From contig CADCHN010000006.1 of assembly GCA_902801295.1 (NCBI GenBank), positions 1 through 64,000 on the forward strand: a stretch of 64,000 nucleotides of DNA. Reading direction: 5' to 3'. Below the pieces are notes generated by a model. It worked only from the letters and a program-made list of their open reading frames with translations. It ran no database searches and was not told where the DNA came from. Shown here piece by piece: positions 52,893 through 61,247 of the stretch; within the stretch, counting starts at the first letter, position 1; each line of letters opens with the position of its first letter. Source of the DNA: Oscillospiraceae bacterium. GTDB lineage: Bacteria > Bacillota > Clostridia > Oscillospirales > Oscillospiraceae. The translations under genes and the position numbers were made by a program.

Positions 52893-52937
52893 CCAACGCA
52901 GAGACATGCGAAATGGTTGTTGGCCCCGGCTCTTTTT
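52876..52937 (+). terminator. Terminator between early and late genes
   Basis: A 14-bp stem (52876-52889 with 52920-52933) closes a 30-base loop and is followed by TTTT. Its left side resembles the terminator near 59955. Confidence 0.75.
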
Positions 52938-52970
52938 GCGTTTTCGGCTGATCCATGGAGGTGATAGCCC

Positions 52971-53345
52971 ATGGCGTTGAAACCGCTTCGCCCATGCCGG
53001 CACCCGGGATGCCAGGTGCTCACGCGCGAGGGATGGTGCCCCAAGCACCGGCCGCAGCATAAGCGGCGCATCAGCGTGGCGTGGCACAGATGGTATCTGC
53101 TGCCGCTCTGGACGGACAAGCTGAGGCCCGAGCAGCTGCTGCGCGAGCCCTTCTGCAGGGAGTGCGCCAAGTCAGGCGTCCGCACCTATGCCGCCGTCGT
53201 CGACCACATCCGTCCCTTCCGGGGGGACTGGACGCTGTTCACCGACCCAGGCAATCTGCAGAGCCTGTGCAAGAGCTGCCACGACCGAAAGACCGCGCTG
53301 GAACAGGCACAGGACCGCCGGGAATCGGACAAATATCGCCGCTGA
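52971..53345 (+). CDS. HNH endonuclease beside the terminase
   Basis: A 124-residue zinc-stabilised HNH nuclease: CxxC-type cysteines in CRHPGC, CRECAKSG and CKSCHDRK, and the catalytic box VVDHIRPFRGD... NLQSLCKSCHDRK. In HK97-like phages an HNH protein next to the terminase is needed for cos cleavage. GGAGGTGA precedes the ATG. Confidence 0.92.
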   Translation: MALKPLRPCRHPGCQVLTREGWCPKHRPQHKRRISVAWHRWYLLPLWTDKLRPEQLLREPFCRECAKSGVRTYAAVVDHIRPFRGDWTLFTDPGNLQSLCKSCHDRKTALEQAQDRRESDKYRR

Positions 53346-53533
53346 TTTTCACCGCAGCCTACGTAGCGCGCAGCGGGCGCGCCCTGGCATCCTGCGCACG
53401 ATGCGAGGCCGCGCGGGCGCGGCCCCTTCGGGGCCAGACCCCTCCCCCCGGGGCTTTAAAGTTTCGGGGCTTCCCCCTGGATACCCCGTGTCCCATCAAA
53501 CGTGCAGAAATTTCCCCGATCGAGGTGAGAAAA
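53346..53533. other. Candidate cos region between HNH and terS
   Basis: 188 bases without a gene, very GC-rich, with C-runs and inverted segments (GCGGCCCC near TTCGGGGCC). In cos phages the cohesive-end site lies just before terS. The assignment is from position and composition only. Confidence 0.4.
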
Positions 53534-53980
53534 ATGCCGACCCCGCCGAAAACGACGGCCAACATGGCCAAGCACCTGACGCAGCAAGAGCTCGAAGTGC
53601 GCGCCCAGGCCGAGACCGACTTCCTGCCGACCAGGACGCCGGCGCCGCCGAAGGGCTTCACCGTCAAGAGCGCCGAGCGCAGGATCTGGGATCGCATCAT
53701 CCAGGACATGGAGGGCTACAAGATCCTCGACCGCCTGGACACCGATGTGCTGGAGATCTACTGCAGGCAGCTCGTGCGTTTGCAGATGCTGCGTGGGTAT
53801 CTACGCAATCAGCGCGACGGAAAGAGCATCCTCGAACTCAGCAAAGAGATTCGCGGTTTGGAAGGCGCTATCCTCAGCTACGCCACCAAGCTCGGCCTGA
53901 CGCCGGAGAGTCGGGCACGCCTGGCGCTCAATGCCGTTGAGGCGCCCGACGAGGACCCGGACGGAGATATGTTCGCATGA
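53534..53980 (+). CDS. terS: Terminase small subunit, P27 type
   Basis: A 148-residue DNA-recognition subunit of the packaging motor. KSAERRIWDRIIQDMEGYKILDRLDTDVLEIYCRQLVRLQ is the P27-family helical core; KLGLTPESRARLAL near the end is characteristic. It directly precedes the small Cys-rich gene and TerL. Confidence 0.9.
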   Translation: MPTPPKTTANMAKHLTQQELEVRAQAETDFLPTRTPAPPKGFTVKSAERRIWDRIIQDMEGYKILDRLDTDVLEIYCRQLVRLQMLRGYLRNQRDGKSILELSKEIRGLEGAILSYATKLGLTPESRARLALNAVEAPDEDPDGDMFA

Positions 53981-54183
53981 CGACGATTGCACTGAAAGAC
54001 AATCCCTGCACGCCGGACTGCCCGGGCCGAAGCGGCACCTGTCATGGTGACTGCCCGAAGTTTGCGAAGTATAACGCCAAGAATGAGGCGCGCCGGAAGG
54101 CCAAGCGGAAGGATTGGCCGTGTCATGAATACGCCCGGGATAAAGGCACCCGCGCCGAGCGCAAGCAACGGGCGAATAAATAG
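53977..54183 (+). CDS. Small cysteine-rich protein inside the packaging operon
   Basis: A 68-residue protein with CTPDCPGRSGTCHGDCPKF, four closely spaced cysteines, then a strongly basic tail (NEARRKAKRKDW). It overlaps terS by four bases. Similar short proteins occur between terS and terL in gut phages; function unknown. Confidence 0.65.
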   Translation: MTTIALKDNPCTPDCPGRSGTCHGDCPKFAKYNAKNEARRKAKRKDWPCHEYARDKGTRAERKQRANK

Positions 54184-54194
54184 CGAGGATCCAG

Positions 54195-56093
54195 ATGTCG
54201 GAACGGTGGAAAAGCGGAAAACACCATATCGTGTCCCAGGTCGCAAAGAAGTGCGCGCAGGGCGATTGGCGCCGCTTCTGCGCTCCGTATGAGATCAAGG
54301 CCTATGAGCGCCACCTGCGCGATCTGGAGCGCCAGGGAACGCCAGATTTCCCCTATGTGTTCGACACGACGCGCGCCGACCGCATCATCCGCTGGTTTTC
54401 AACGATCTGCCGGCACGTGCGCGGCCCTCTGGCCGGGCAGCCGATCCGCCTGGATCCCTGTCAGATCTTCGACCTGGGCTGCGTCTACGGCTGGGTCCAC
54501 ATGGAGACCGGCGCCAGGCGTTTCCGCATCACCTACAACAAGCGCGCCCGCGGCATGTGGAAGAGCACCGAGAAATCCGGTCAGGCACTTTTCCACATGT
54601 GCGCGGACGCCATGTACCCGCCCTATGAGCCGGAGAAGGCTGTCTATGAGATGGCCCCGGAGGTGGAATGCGCAGCGGTCGACCGCGAGCAGGCCAAGCG
54701 CGTGTTCGGAGACGCCAGGCTGATGGCCCTCGCCTCCCCTCAGATCTCGAAACGCCTGAAGATCCCAAAGAGCGAGACGGCGCCGCTGAAGCACAAAAAG
54801 CTGGGCGGCTTTATGCGGCCGCTGAGCCGGGATACCAAGAACAAGGACTCCGGCGCCCCGTGCTACGTCGTCATCGACGAGTATCACGCCCACCCCACGA
54901 GTGCGATCTACGACATTGAAAAGAGCTCCCTGGGCAAGCGGGCGCAGTGCCTGCTCGATGTGATCACCACAGCCGGCGACGACGCGCAGTCAAAGCCCTG
55001 CTACCGCGAAGAGCTGTACGCGAAGCAGATCCTCGACGGCGATCAGACCGCCGAGCACTACTTCGTGATGATCCGCGAGATGGCGCCGGATGCCAACGTC
55101 CACGACAAGGCTGTGTGGCTGCAGGCCAACCCCGCGCTGCGCGCCGTTATTCTTGCCGATGAGCTGGCCGCCGGACTCCCCTCCGCCGAGAAGGCTGCGG
55201 AGCTCTTCGGCGGTGCGGACGCGCTCCGAGAGGCGGCCATCTATGGGCGGCAGATGCTGCAGACCATCACCGACGACTACACCGAGGCCTACGGCAGCAA
55301 CGACCCCGATAAGATCCGCAACTTCCTGATCCGCCGAATGTGCGTCTGGCAGGTCGGCGCCGTCAATCACTACCTCGACGAGCACTGCATGCAGCTTGTC
55401 CGTGAGTCCATGATATCCCCACAGGATTTCGCGGCTCTGACGGATGGGCTGGAATGCTGGATCGGCTTCGACCTCGGCAAACGCATTGACCTCTCCGGCG
55501 TCGGCGCGGTTTTTCTGCTGCCGGACGGGCGCGTCGCCGTGAAAATGCACGGCTTCCTCCCGGAAGGAGCCGCCCAGCGCCACGAGCACACCGACCGCGT
55601 GGCCTATATCGCCTGGGCGAAAGACGGTTTCTGCACGCTGACGCCCGGTGACGTCACCGACAACAGCTATATTGCCGACTGGATCGAGGCCGGCGAGCTG
55701 CAGCACGGTTGGCTCCTGGTGGAAATCTGCTACGACGGCCACAACGCGACGGACCTGGCCATCGCTCTCTGTGAGCACTACAACAACGAGGATCTCTGTG
55801 TGGAGATCGCACAGAGCTGCGCCGGTCAGAATATTGCGGTCAAGGGCTTCCGCGATTTGCTGCTGGCCCGGAAGCTCGTCCTTGAATACAGTCCTCTGGT
55901 GCTTTGGTGCCTGGCAAACGCCGTGGAGATCAAAAACAACTACGGCGATATCAAGCTGAGCAAGAAGCACAAGGACGACACTGAGCGCATCGACCCCGTG
56001 GCCGGCATGATGAACGGCCTGGCGCGGGCGCTGGTGAGGAAAGAAAACCCCACGCTGGGCGACGCGATCGCCTCCGGCGCGTGGGGCATGTAG
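54195..56093 (+). CDS. terL: Terminase large subunit
   Basis: The 632-residue packaging motor. A Walker-A-like KRARGMWKST (116-125) follows RITYN; CYVVIDEYHAH (about 216) is Walker B with the catalytic Glu. The nuclease domain starts at CWIGFDLGKRIDLSG (about 417) with its metal-binding Asp and includes CYDGHNATD and later Asp residues. Length and order fit the HK97/P27-associated terminases. Confidence 0.95.
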   Translation: MSERWKSGKHHIVSQVAKKCAQGDWRRFCAPYEIKAYERHLRDLERQGTPDFPYVFDTTRADRIIRWFSTICRHVRGPLAGQPIRLDPCQIFDLGCVYGWVHMETGARRFRITYNKRARGMWKSTEKSGQALFHMCADAMYPPYEPEKAVYEMAPEVECAAVDREQAKRVFGDARLMALASPQISKRLKIPKSETAPLKHKKLGGFMRPLSRDTKNKDSGAPCYVVIDEYHAHPTSAIYDIEKSSLGKRAQCLLDVITTAGDDAQSKPCYREELYAKQILDGDQTAEHYFVMIREMAPDANVHDKAVWLQANPALRAVILADELAAGLPSAEKAAELFGGADALREAAIYGRQMLQTITDDYTEAYGSNDPDKIRNFLIRRMCVWQVGAVNHYLDEHCMQLVRESMISPQDFAALTDGLECWIGFDLGKRIDLSGVGAVFLLPDGRVAVKMHGFLPEGAAQRHEHTDRVAYIAWAKDGFCTLTPGDVTDNSYIADWIEAGELQHGWLLVEICYDGHNATDLAIALCEHYNNEDLCVEIAQSCAGQNIAVKGFRDLLLARKLVLEYSPLVLWCLANAVEIKNNYGDIKLSKKHKDDTERIDPVAGMMNGLARALVRKENPTLGDAIASGAWGM

Positions 56094-56096
56094 AAA

Positions 56097-56113
56097 GTGT
56101 CCGATTTGGACAC
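56097..56113. repeat. Dispersed 17-bp palindrome, copy 6
   Basis: GTGTCCGATTTGGACAC, between the terL stop and the start of the small membrane gene; identical to copy 7. Confidence 0.85.
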
Positions 56114-56128
56114 AGACTGGAGAAGACT

Positions 56129-56323
56129 GTGAAGCAGAAAAAGAGCAAGCTGGCGGACGTCCTGGTCCTGCTGGTCCTGGTGATTGGCCTTGCCTCCGTT
56201 GCCTTCGGCGCCTGGCTGATCTACCCGCCGGCTGGCTTTATCGTCGGCGGCGTCGAGGCCGCGGCGCTGGCTATTCTGACAATCATCGGAGGGTCGTTTG
56301 ATGAGACTGGACAGAGGAATTAA
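56129..56323 (+). CDS. Small membrane protein between terL and portal
   Basis: A 64-residue protein with a basic start (MKQKKSK) and two hydrophobic segments. GGAGAAG lies five bases before the GTG start. Similar small membrane proteins lie before the portal in many HK97-type prophages; the function is not known. Confidence 0.6.
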   Translation: MKQKKSKLADVLVLLVLVIGLASVAFGAWLIYPPAGFIVGGVEAAALAILTIIGGSFDETGQRN

Positions 56324-57587
56324 GGCCGTCTTTGGCATCCGGGACGAGGCGTCCCCCTCGCCTTCCCCCGCGCTCACCCTGGGCGACGCCACCGGTTGGC
56401 CGTCGACCCTGGCCGGTATCAGCGGCGTGTCGGAAACAAGCGCCATGAAGATCTCGGCCGTCTGCCGCTGCATTGAGCTGATCAGCCAGTCGGTGGCCAA
56501 GCTCCCTATCTACTGCGTCGACAAAAAGACGCATGAGCGCGTCGACCACGATATTCTCTATCTGCTGAACGTCCGCCCAAACGAGGCCATGACGCCCAGC
56601 GTGGAACGTCAGATGGTCGACGGCAACCGGCTTTCCGGCGGCAGCGGTTACGAGTGGATCATCCGCAGCCCACGCACCGGGCGGCCGGTTGAGCTGATTC
56701 CCCTTCCCTGGGAACTTGTGACGCCCTGGCGCGACGCCAACGGCCGCATGTGGTTCGGCGTCGTCAATCCGATCACCGGCGAGCCGATGGTACTGCACAA
56801 TGAGGATGTCAAGCGCGTGATGTCCTACACACACGACGGGATCCACGGGATCTCTGTGCTGAGCCGGGCGGCGGAGGTGATTTCCGCCGGTCGGGCGACG
56901 CAGCAGTATGAGCTTTCCTACTTTGCCAACGGCGGCGCTCCCAGCGGAACGCTGGAAACGGACGCTGACCTCAACGGCATGAAGGAGCGCATCAAGCAGG
57001 ATGGAACAACGGAAACCGTCACCTATCGGCAGATCATGCGGGAGGAGTGGGAAAAGGTCCATTCCGGCCCGAAGAACTCGCACCGCGTGGCCATCCTCGA
57101 CCACGGGCTCAAGTACAAGCCTATCACAATCTCCAACGTCGACGCGCAGCTGGTCGAGTCCAAGGATGTAACGGTGGCCGATATTGCTCGCTTTTTCGGT
57201 GTGCCGCTCTCGAAGCTCTACGCCGGGAAGCAGGCCTACAACAGCAACGAGCAGAACGCGATCGACTATGTCACGAGCACGCTGCATCCGGTTGCCGAGC
57301 AGTATGACGAGGAAAACAGCTATAAGCTGCTGCCGGACTGGGAACTGCGCAACGGTCTCTGGCTGAGCATCAACCTGATGGCAGAGCTCAAGGGCGACTC
57401 CGAGTCTCGCGGCAACTGGTACAAGGCCATGCGCGAAGTCGGCGCCTTCAGCGCGGACGATATCCGAGACCTGGAGGATCTGCCGAAAATTGAGGGCGGC
57501 GATATCTACTACGGAAACAAGAACTTTGCCCCGCTGGATAAGTTCCGCGAGATCAGCATGGCGCAGGCGGGCGCCGGAAAGGAATGA
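56301..57587 (+). CDS. Portal protein, HK97 family
   Basis: A 428-residue dodecameric ring protein that forms the DNA entry vertex. AMKISAVCRCIELISQSVAKLPIYC (about 48-72) and the later FGVPLSKLYAGKQAYNSNEQN (about 295-315) are typical. GGAGGG precedes the ATG at 56301. It overlaps the small membrane gene by 23 bases. Confidence 0.95.
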   Translation: MRLDRGIKAVFGIRDEASPSPSPALTLGDATGWPSTLAGISGVSETSAMKISAVCRCIELISQSVAKLPIYCVDKKTHERVDHDILYLLNVRPNEAMTPSVERQMVDGNRLSGGSGYEWIIRSPRTGRPVELIPLPWELVTPWRDANGRMWFGVVNPITGEPMVLHNEDVKRVMSYTHDGIHGISVLSRAAEVISAGRATQQYELSYFANGGAPSGTLETDADLNGMKERIKQDGTTETVTYRQIMREEWEKVHSGPKNSHRVAILDHGLKYKPITISNVDAQLVESKDVTVADIARFFGVPLSKLYAGKQAYNSNEQNAIDYVTSTLHPVAEQYDEENSYKLLPDWELRNGLWLSINLMAELKGDSESRGNWYKAMREVGAFSADDIRDLEDLPKIEGGDIYYGNKNFAPLDKFREISMAQAGAGKE

Positions 57588-57591
57588 AATC

Positions 57592-58374
57592 ATGAGAGTA
57601 CCCTTTAACGGCTACGTCGTCGCCGACGACGATGCATTTTTCTATCGCTGGTTCGGCTACAGCTGCATTTGCCCCGCGGATCTGCGCGCTGCCATTGAGA
57701 AGAACCCCGCCGGCGAGGAGCTCGTGCTTGAGGTCAACAGCCCCGGCGGCGATGTCATGGCCGGCAATGAGATGTACAGCATCCTGCGCGCCTTGCAGGG
57801 CGTTGATGCTGTTGCTGAGGTGCAGAGTCTGGCAGCCAGCGCCATGAGCTACGCGATCCTCGGCTGCAACCGCGTCATGATGAGCCCCGTCGCGCAGATG
57901 ATGATTCATTTGCCCGCGGTGGTCTCCGACGGCAACTATCACGATCATCAGCACAGCGCGCTGGTGCTCAAGAGCATCGGCGAGAGCATCCTCAACGCCT
58001 ATGAGGTGCGCTGCGCCGGCCGCACCGATCGCAAGACGCTGCGGCAGATGATGGAAAAAGAGACCTGGATGCCGGCACAGGACGCCGTCGCGGCAGGCCT
58101 CGCCGACGGGATCCTGTATCAGGAGGGCGAAACGCCTCTGACAATCCCCGGCAGCATCACCAACGCGCTCGGCGGAGGGATCCGGGCTCTGGCCCTCTCC
58201 GCCGGCAGCATGCCCAGTGCAGCGGAGCTGCGCGACAAGTATCAGCGACTCGGCCTCACGCCGCCGGCTAACGGCGATTCGGCCGCTTCCCCTGCTTTCC
58301 CCGCCGAAAAGGCGTTGAAAGACGACTGGCGCAACAGTGCCCGCCTGTCGATAGAAAAAGCCAAATTTATTTAA
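57592..58374 (+). CDS. Head maturation protease, ClpP-like
   Basis: A 260-residue serine protease that trims the capsid scaffold domain. LEVNSPGGDVMAGNEMY (about 45-61) is the ClpP-type oxyanion region; the nucleophile Ser is in SLAASAMSYAI (about 79-89), the His in QMMIHLPAV (about 103-111). Length and location between portal and capsid are standard. Confidence 0.93.
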   Translation: MRVPFNGYVVADDDAFFYRWFGYSCICPADLRAAIEKNPAGEELVLEVNSPGGDVMAGNEMYSILRALQGVDAVAEVQSLAASAMSYAILGCNRVMMSPVAQMMIHLPAVVSDGNYHDHQHSALVLKSIGESILNAYEVRCAGRTDRKTLRQMMEKETWMPAQDAVAAGLADGILYQEGETPLTIPGSITNALGGGIRALALSAGSMPSAAELRDKYQRLGLTPPANGDSAASPAFPAEKALKDDWRNSARLSIEKAKFI

Positions 58375-58387
58375 GGAGGATCCTACC

Positions 58388-59620
58388 ATGAAAAACAAAC
58401 TCAGGCGGAGACTGATCGACCTGACGACTCAGCGCTCCGAGCAGCTGGCCAAGGCCGACGCGGCCCTCGAGGCCAATGACCAGGCAGCGTACAAGGCGGC
58501 ATGGTCTCAGGTCAAAGATCTGGACGCTCAGATCCAGCAGGTCAAAGACCTCATTGACGCCCACGAGGCGACGCCCGCGGACATTGATCGCGCCATGGCC
58601 GAGCAGCAGCGCGGCGAAGCTGCGTTTAACCGCGCGAGTGTTGTCCGCGCTTCGAACGAATATGCGCGCGCTTTCTGCGATGCTGTTCGTTCTCGCGTTG
58701 CCCCCAACAACGTGAACAACGACCGCTTTGGTGTTCTGATGAACGCTCTCACTGAAAGCGGCAACGACGGCGTCGACGGCGGCTTCCTGGTTCCCGTTGA
58801 CATGCAGACCCGTATCATTGAGCTGATGCGTGAAAACATCGACCTTGGCCAGCTGGTCAACGAAGAAATGGTGACAACGCTGTCCGGCTATCGCGTGATC
58901 GATACGGCACCCACCACCGGCTTTACCAAAGTGTCCGAAATGCGCGCCATCCCGAAGGATGATCAGCCGGCCTTCCGCCGTGTCCCCTACTCTGTTGAAG
59001 AGTATTCGCTGATCGTGCCTATTTCCAATGACCTGCTCAACGACAACGATGCCGGTCTGATGGAATACCTCGCCCGCTGGATGGCGAAAAAAGCGGTTAT
59101 CACCCGAAATCTTCTCGTACTGACCAAGCTCAAGGCGCTGGCCCCGACGCCGGTTGCTGCCGACGGCGAAATCAAAGCGATCAAACGCGTTCTGAACAAG
59201 GGGCTGGATCCCGCTATTTCCAGAGGTGCCATCCTGCTGGCCAACCAGAGTGCCTATGACTGCCTCGATCAGCTCGAGGACAGCATGCACCGCAGCCTGA
59301 TTCAGCCGGATCTCACCGACAACGGTTTCGAGCGCTTCAAGAAGCGCCCCATCCACTGTGTTTCCGATGCGCTCCTCGCCAACACGGAGGCCGGTTCTCC
59401 GCTGTTCATCGGCGATCTGAAGCAGTTTATGACGATCTTCAATCGCCAGGCCATGGAATTTGCAAGCACCAACGTCGGCGGCAATGCGTGGAACACCAAC
59501 AGCACCGAAGGCCGCGCCATCATGCGTCTCGACGTGCAGACTATGGACACCGATGCCGCCAAGTATCTGCAGCTTGCCGGCGGCCTTGACGAGGACGAGG
59601 CCGACGGCGGCGAGGGCTGA
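58388..59620 (+). CDS. Major capsid protein, HK97 fold
   Basis: A 410-residue head protein. Residues 1-about 85 are a charged coiled-coil scaffold (delta domain) that the upstream protease should remove. The mature part includes GGFLVPVDMQTRIIELMREN, the typical N-arm after cleavage, and IVPISNDLLNDNDAG and AIMRLDVQTMDTDAAKYLQ of the P and A domains. AAGGAGGA precedes the ATG. Confidence 0.95.
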   Translation: MKNKLRRRLIDLTTQRSEQLAKADAALEANDQAAYKAAWSQVKDLDAQIQQVKDLIDAHEATPADIDRAMAEQQRGEAAFNRASVVRASNEYARAFCDAVRSRVAPNNVNNDRFGVLMNALTESGNDGVDGGFLVPVDMQTRIIELMRENIDLGQLVNEEMVTTLSGYRVIDTAPTTGFTKVSEMRAIPKDDQPAFRRVPYSVEEYSLIVPISNDLLNDNDAGLMEYLARWMAKKAVITRNLLVLTKLKALAPTPVAADGEIKAIKRVLNKGLDPAISRGAILLANQSAYDCLDQLEDSMHRSLIQPDLTDNGFERFKKRPIHCVSDALLANTEAGSPLFIGDLKQFMTIFNRQAMEFASTNVGGNAWNTNSTEGRAIMRLDVQTMDTDAAKYLQLAGGLDEDEADGGEG

Positions 59621-59624
59621 GTGA

Positions 59625-59939
59625 ATGGCTAAGCGCAAATTAGCTGCGCCGCAGGTCAGCGACGAGCTGGTGACGCGCTGTCTGCAGTATTGCAAGCTGG
59701 AGGACATCGCCGATAACCCTGCTGAGCTTGCGCTCTTCAAGGATTTCATGGCCGGCGCCGCCAGCTATCTGGCCAAAAACAACATCCCGGAGGATGATCC
59801 GCAGTACCGGCTCATCCTCTTCGGGATGACTCTGCACGATTACGACCACCGGGACGACGTGCAGAGCATCCAGGCATACCCTGCGAACATCCGGCTGAAG
59901 ATCGATCAGCTGAAACAGACAAATTTTAACTACGGTTAA
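59625..59939 (+). CDS. Head-tail connector, gp6-like
   Basis: A 104-residue protein, helical (LVTRCLQYCKLEDIADNPAELALFKDF... MAGAASYLAKN), the shape of HK97 gp6 head-tail connector proteins. It lies directly after the capsid gene and ends in a strong terminator. Confidence 0.85.
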   Translation: MAKRKLAAPQVSDELVTRCLQYCKLEDIADNPAELALFKDFMAGAASYLAKNNIPEDDPQYRLILFGMTLHDYDHRDDVQSIQAYPANIRLKIDQLKQTNFNYG

Positions 59940-59954
59940 GGCCGGTGCTTGGAG

Positions 59955-59999
59955 AGCCGGGGCCGCGTGTCCGATTTGGACACGTGGCCCCGGCTTTTT
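59955..59999 (+). terminator. Terminator within the late operon, carrying the 17-bp palindrome
   Basis: An 18-bp stem with one G-T pair (59955-59972 with 59978-59995) and a 5-base loop, followed by TTTT. The upper stem and loop are exactly copy 7 of the palindrome. Confidence 0.85.
59967..59983. repeat. Dispersed 17-bp palindrome, copy 7
   Basis: GTGTCCGATTTGGACAC, the tip of the terminator hairpin between the connector and head-closure genes. Confidence 0.85.
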
Positions 60000-60017
60000 C
60001 TTTTGGAGGTGAAATCC

Positions 60018-60353
60018 GTGATCGATCCCGGCAAGATGCGGCACCGCATCACGTTCAAGCAATTCAACGGCGAGCGCGACGGCTACGGTGATCCTCTGGA
60101 TCACGACGAGGGAAACTGGGCGGACGTCGCCACGGTCTGGGCGGCCATCGACCCGATCAGTGGCCGCGAGTTCTACGAGGCTGGGCAGAGCCAGAGCGAG
60201 GTCACGCACAAGATCCGCTGCCGGTACCGCCCCGATCTCAAGAACGAGATGCGGATCTTTTACGGATCCAGGCGCTTCCACATCGTGTCGATCATCGACT
60301 GGGAGGAGCGGCACGAGAGCCTGCTGATCATGGCAAAGGAGCTGGTTGAATGA
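60018..60353 (+). CDS. Head closure / head-tail adaptor protein
   Basis: A 111-residue beta-rich protein beginning MIDPGKMRHRITFKQ, the SPP1 gp16-like stopper signature, with VWAAIDPISGREFYEAGQ in the middle. It closes the portal channel. GGAGGTG precedes the GTG start at 60018. Confidence 0.9.
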   Translation: MIDPGKMRHRITFKQFNGERDGYGDPLDHDEGNWADVATVWAAIDPISGREFYEAGQSQSEVTHKIRCRYRPDLKNEMRIFYGSRRFHIVSIIDWEERHESLLIMAKELVE

Positions 60354-60844
60354 GCGTCACCTTTGACACCCGCGAGCTCAAAGCTTTCCAACTGACCATC
60401 CAGCGCATGGGCGGGATCCCGACCAAGGTGGCCACCAAGGCCGCCAGCAAAGGAGCCACGGTCGTGCGCCGCGAGGTACGCAGCCGGATCCCGGTCGGCG
60501 AGACTGGCGAGCTGAAGCGCGGCATCAAGCGCAAGGGCGAGCGCAGCAAAATTAAGGGCAAAAAGGTCTACGACCTGATGTTCGACCCGGCGAAAAACTC
60601 CGTCTTCCAGAAACCGGTCAAGCATCCGGGCGAGGCCGGCAGCACCAGCACAAAAGGCGGCCACGCCTATTACCCCGCGTCGATGCAGTACGGCTTTCTC
60701 ACCCGCAGCAAGGGCGGCGGCTATTCCTACGTGCCCGGCTATCAGTTCATGGACAAGGGCACCGAGGCCGCGGCAGCGCCGGCGAGCCAGACCGTCATTG
60801 ACACCGCAGTAAAGGAGCTGCAGAACGAATGGCTCAAGAAATGA
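60350..60844 (+). CDS. HK97 gp10-type tail completion protein
   Basis: A 164-residue basic protein: AASKGATVVRREVRSRIPVGETGELKRGI (about 30-60) is the family signature and YFFP-like GHAYYPASMQYG follows. It joins head and tail. Four-base overlap with the adaptor gene. Confidence 0.9.
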   Translation: MSVTFDTRELKAFQLTIQRMGGIPTKVATKAASKGATVVRREVRSRIPVGETGELKRGIKRKGERSKIKGKKVYDLMFDPAKNSVFQKPVKHPGEAGSTSTKGGHAYYPASMQYGFLTRSKGGGYSYVPGYQFMDKGTEAAAAPASQTVIDTAVKELQNEWLKK

Positions 60845-61230
60845 CCCCTGAAAAGCTGTTTTCCGAGGCTCTGGAGCAAATGGAGCACAGGCCGATGAAG
60901 CTTTACCCGTTCTCGGCGCTCAAAAACGCTGCAGCACCCTTCGGATACTACCGCCGCAGCGCCGAAAGCGAGGAGGATGCGCTCGACGGCCCCACCGGGC
61001 TGATGAGCGCGGACTTTGAGATCTCGATCGTTGTCGCGACCTATGAGCAGCTGAGTGCCTACTGCATGGCTGCCCGGGCGGCGCTGCTGTCGCTGCGCGG
61101 CGTAGAGCGCGACGGTCTCCTGATCGAGTCCGTCACCGTCCGGCAGGCCTCACCGGATCTCGAAGAAACCGAGGTCAACCTGTACCGCAGGATCTATATC
61201 CTGCACATCGATTATCAATACACCAGATAA
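60829..61230 (+). CDS. Tail terminator / tail completion-like protein
   Basis: A 133-residue protein at the tail-terminator position (between gp10-like and tail tube). It has an alpha/beta pattern and a C-terminal strand NLYRRIYILHIDYQYT typical of this class. The family call rests largely on order. Confidence 0.75.
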   Translation: MAQEMTPEKLFSEALEQMEHRPMKLYPFSALKNAAAPFGYYRRSAESEEDALDGPTGLMSADFEISIVVATYEQLSAYCMAARAALLSLRGVERDGLLIESVTVRQASPDLEETEVNLYRRIYILHIDYQYTR

Positions 61231-61247
61231 GGAAAGGAGATCCCCCT

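Noticed and set aside
53316..53332. Eighth copy of the 17-bp palindrome
   Set aside because: Only the right half (GAATCGGAC) matches; the left half is unrelated, so it was not counted.
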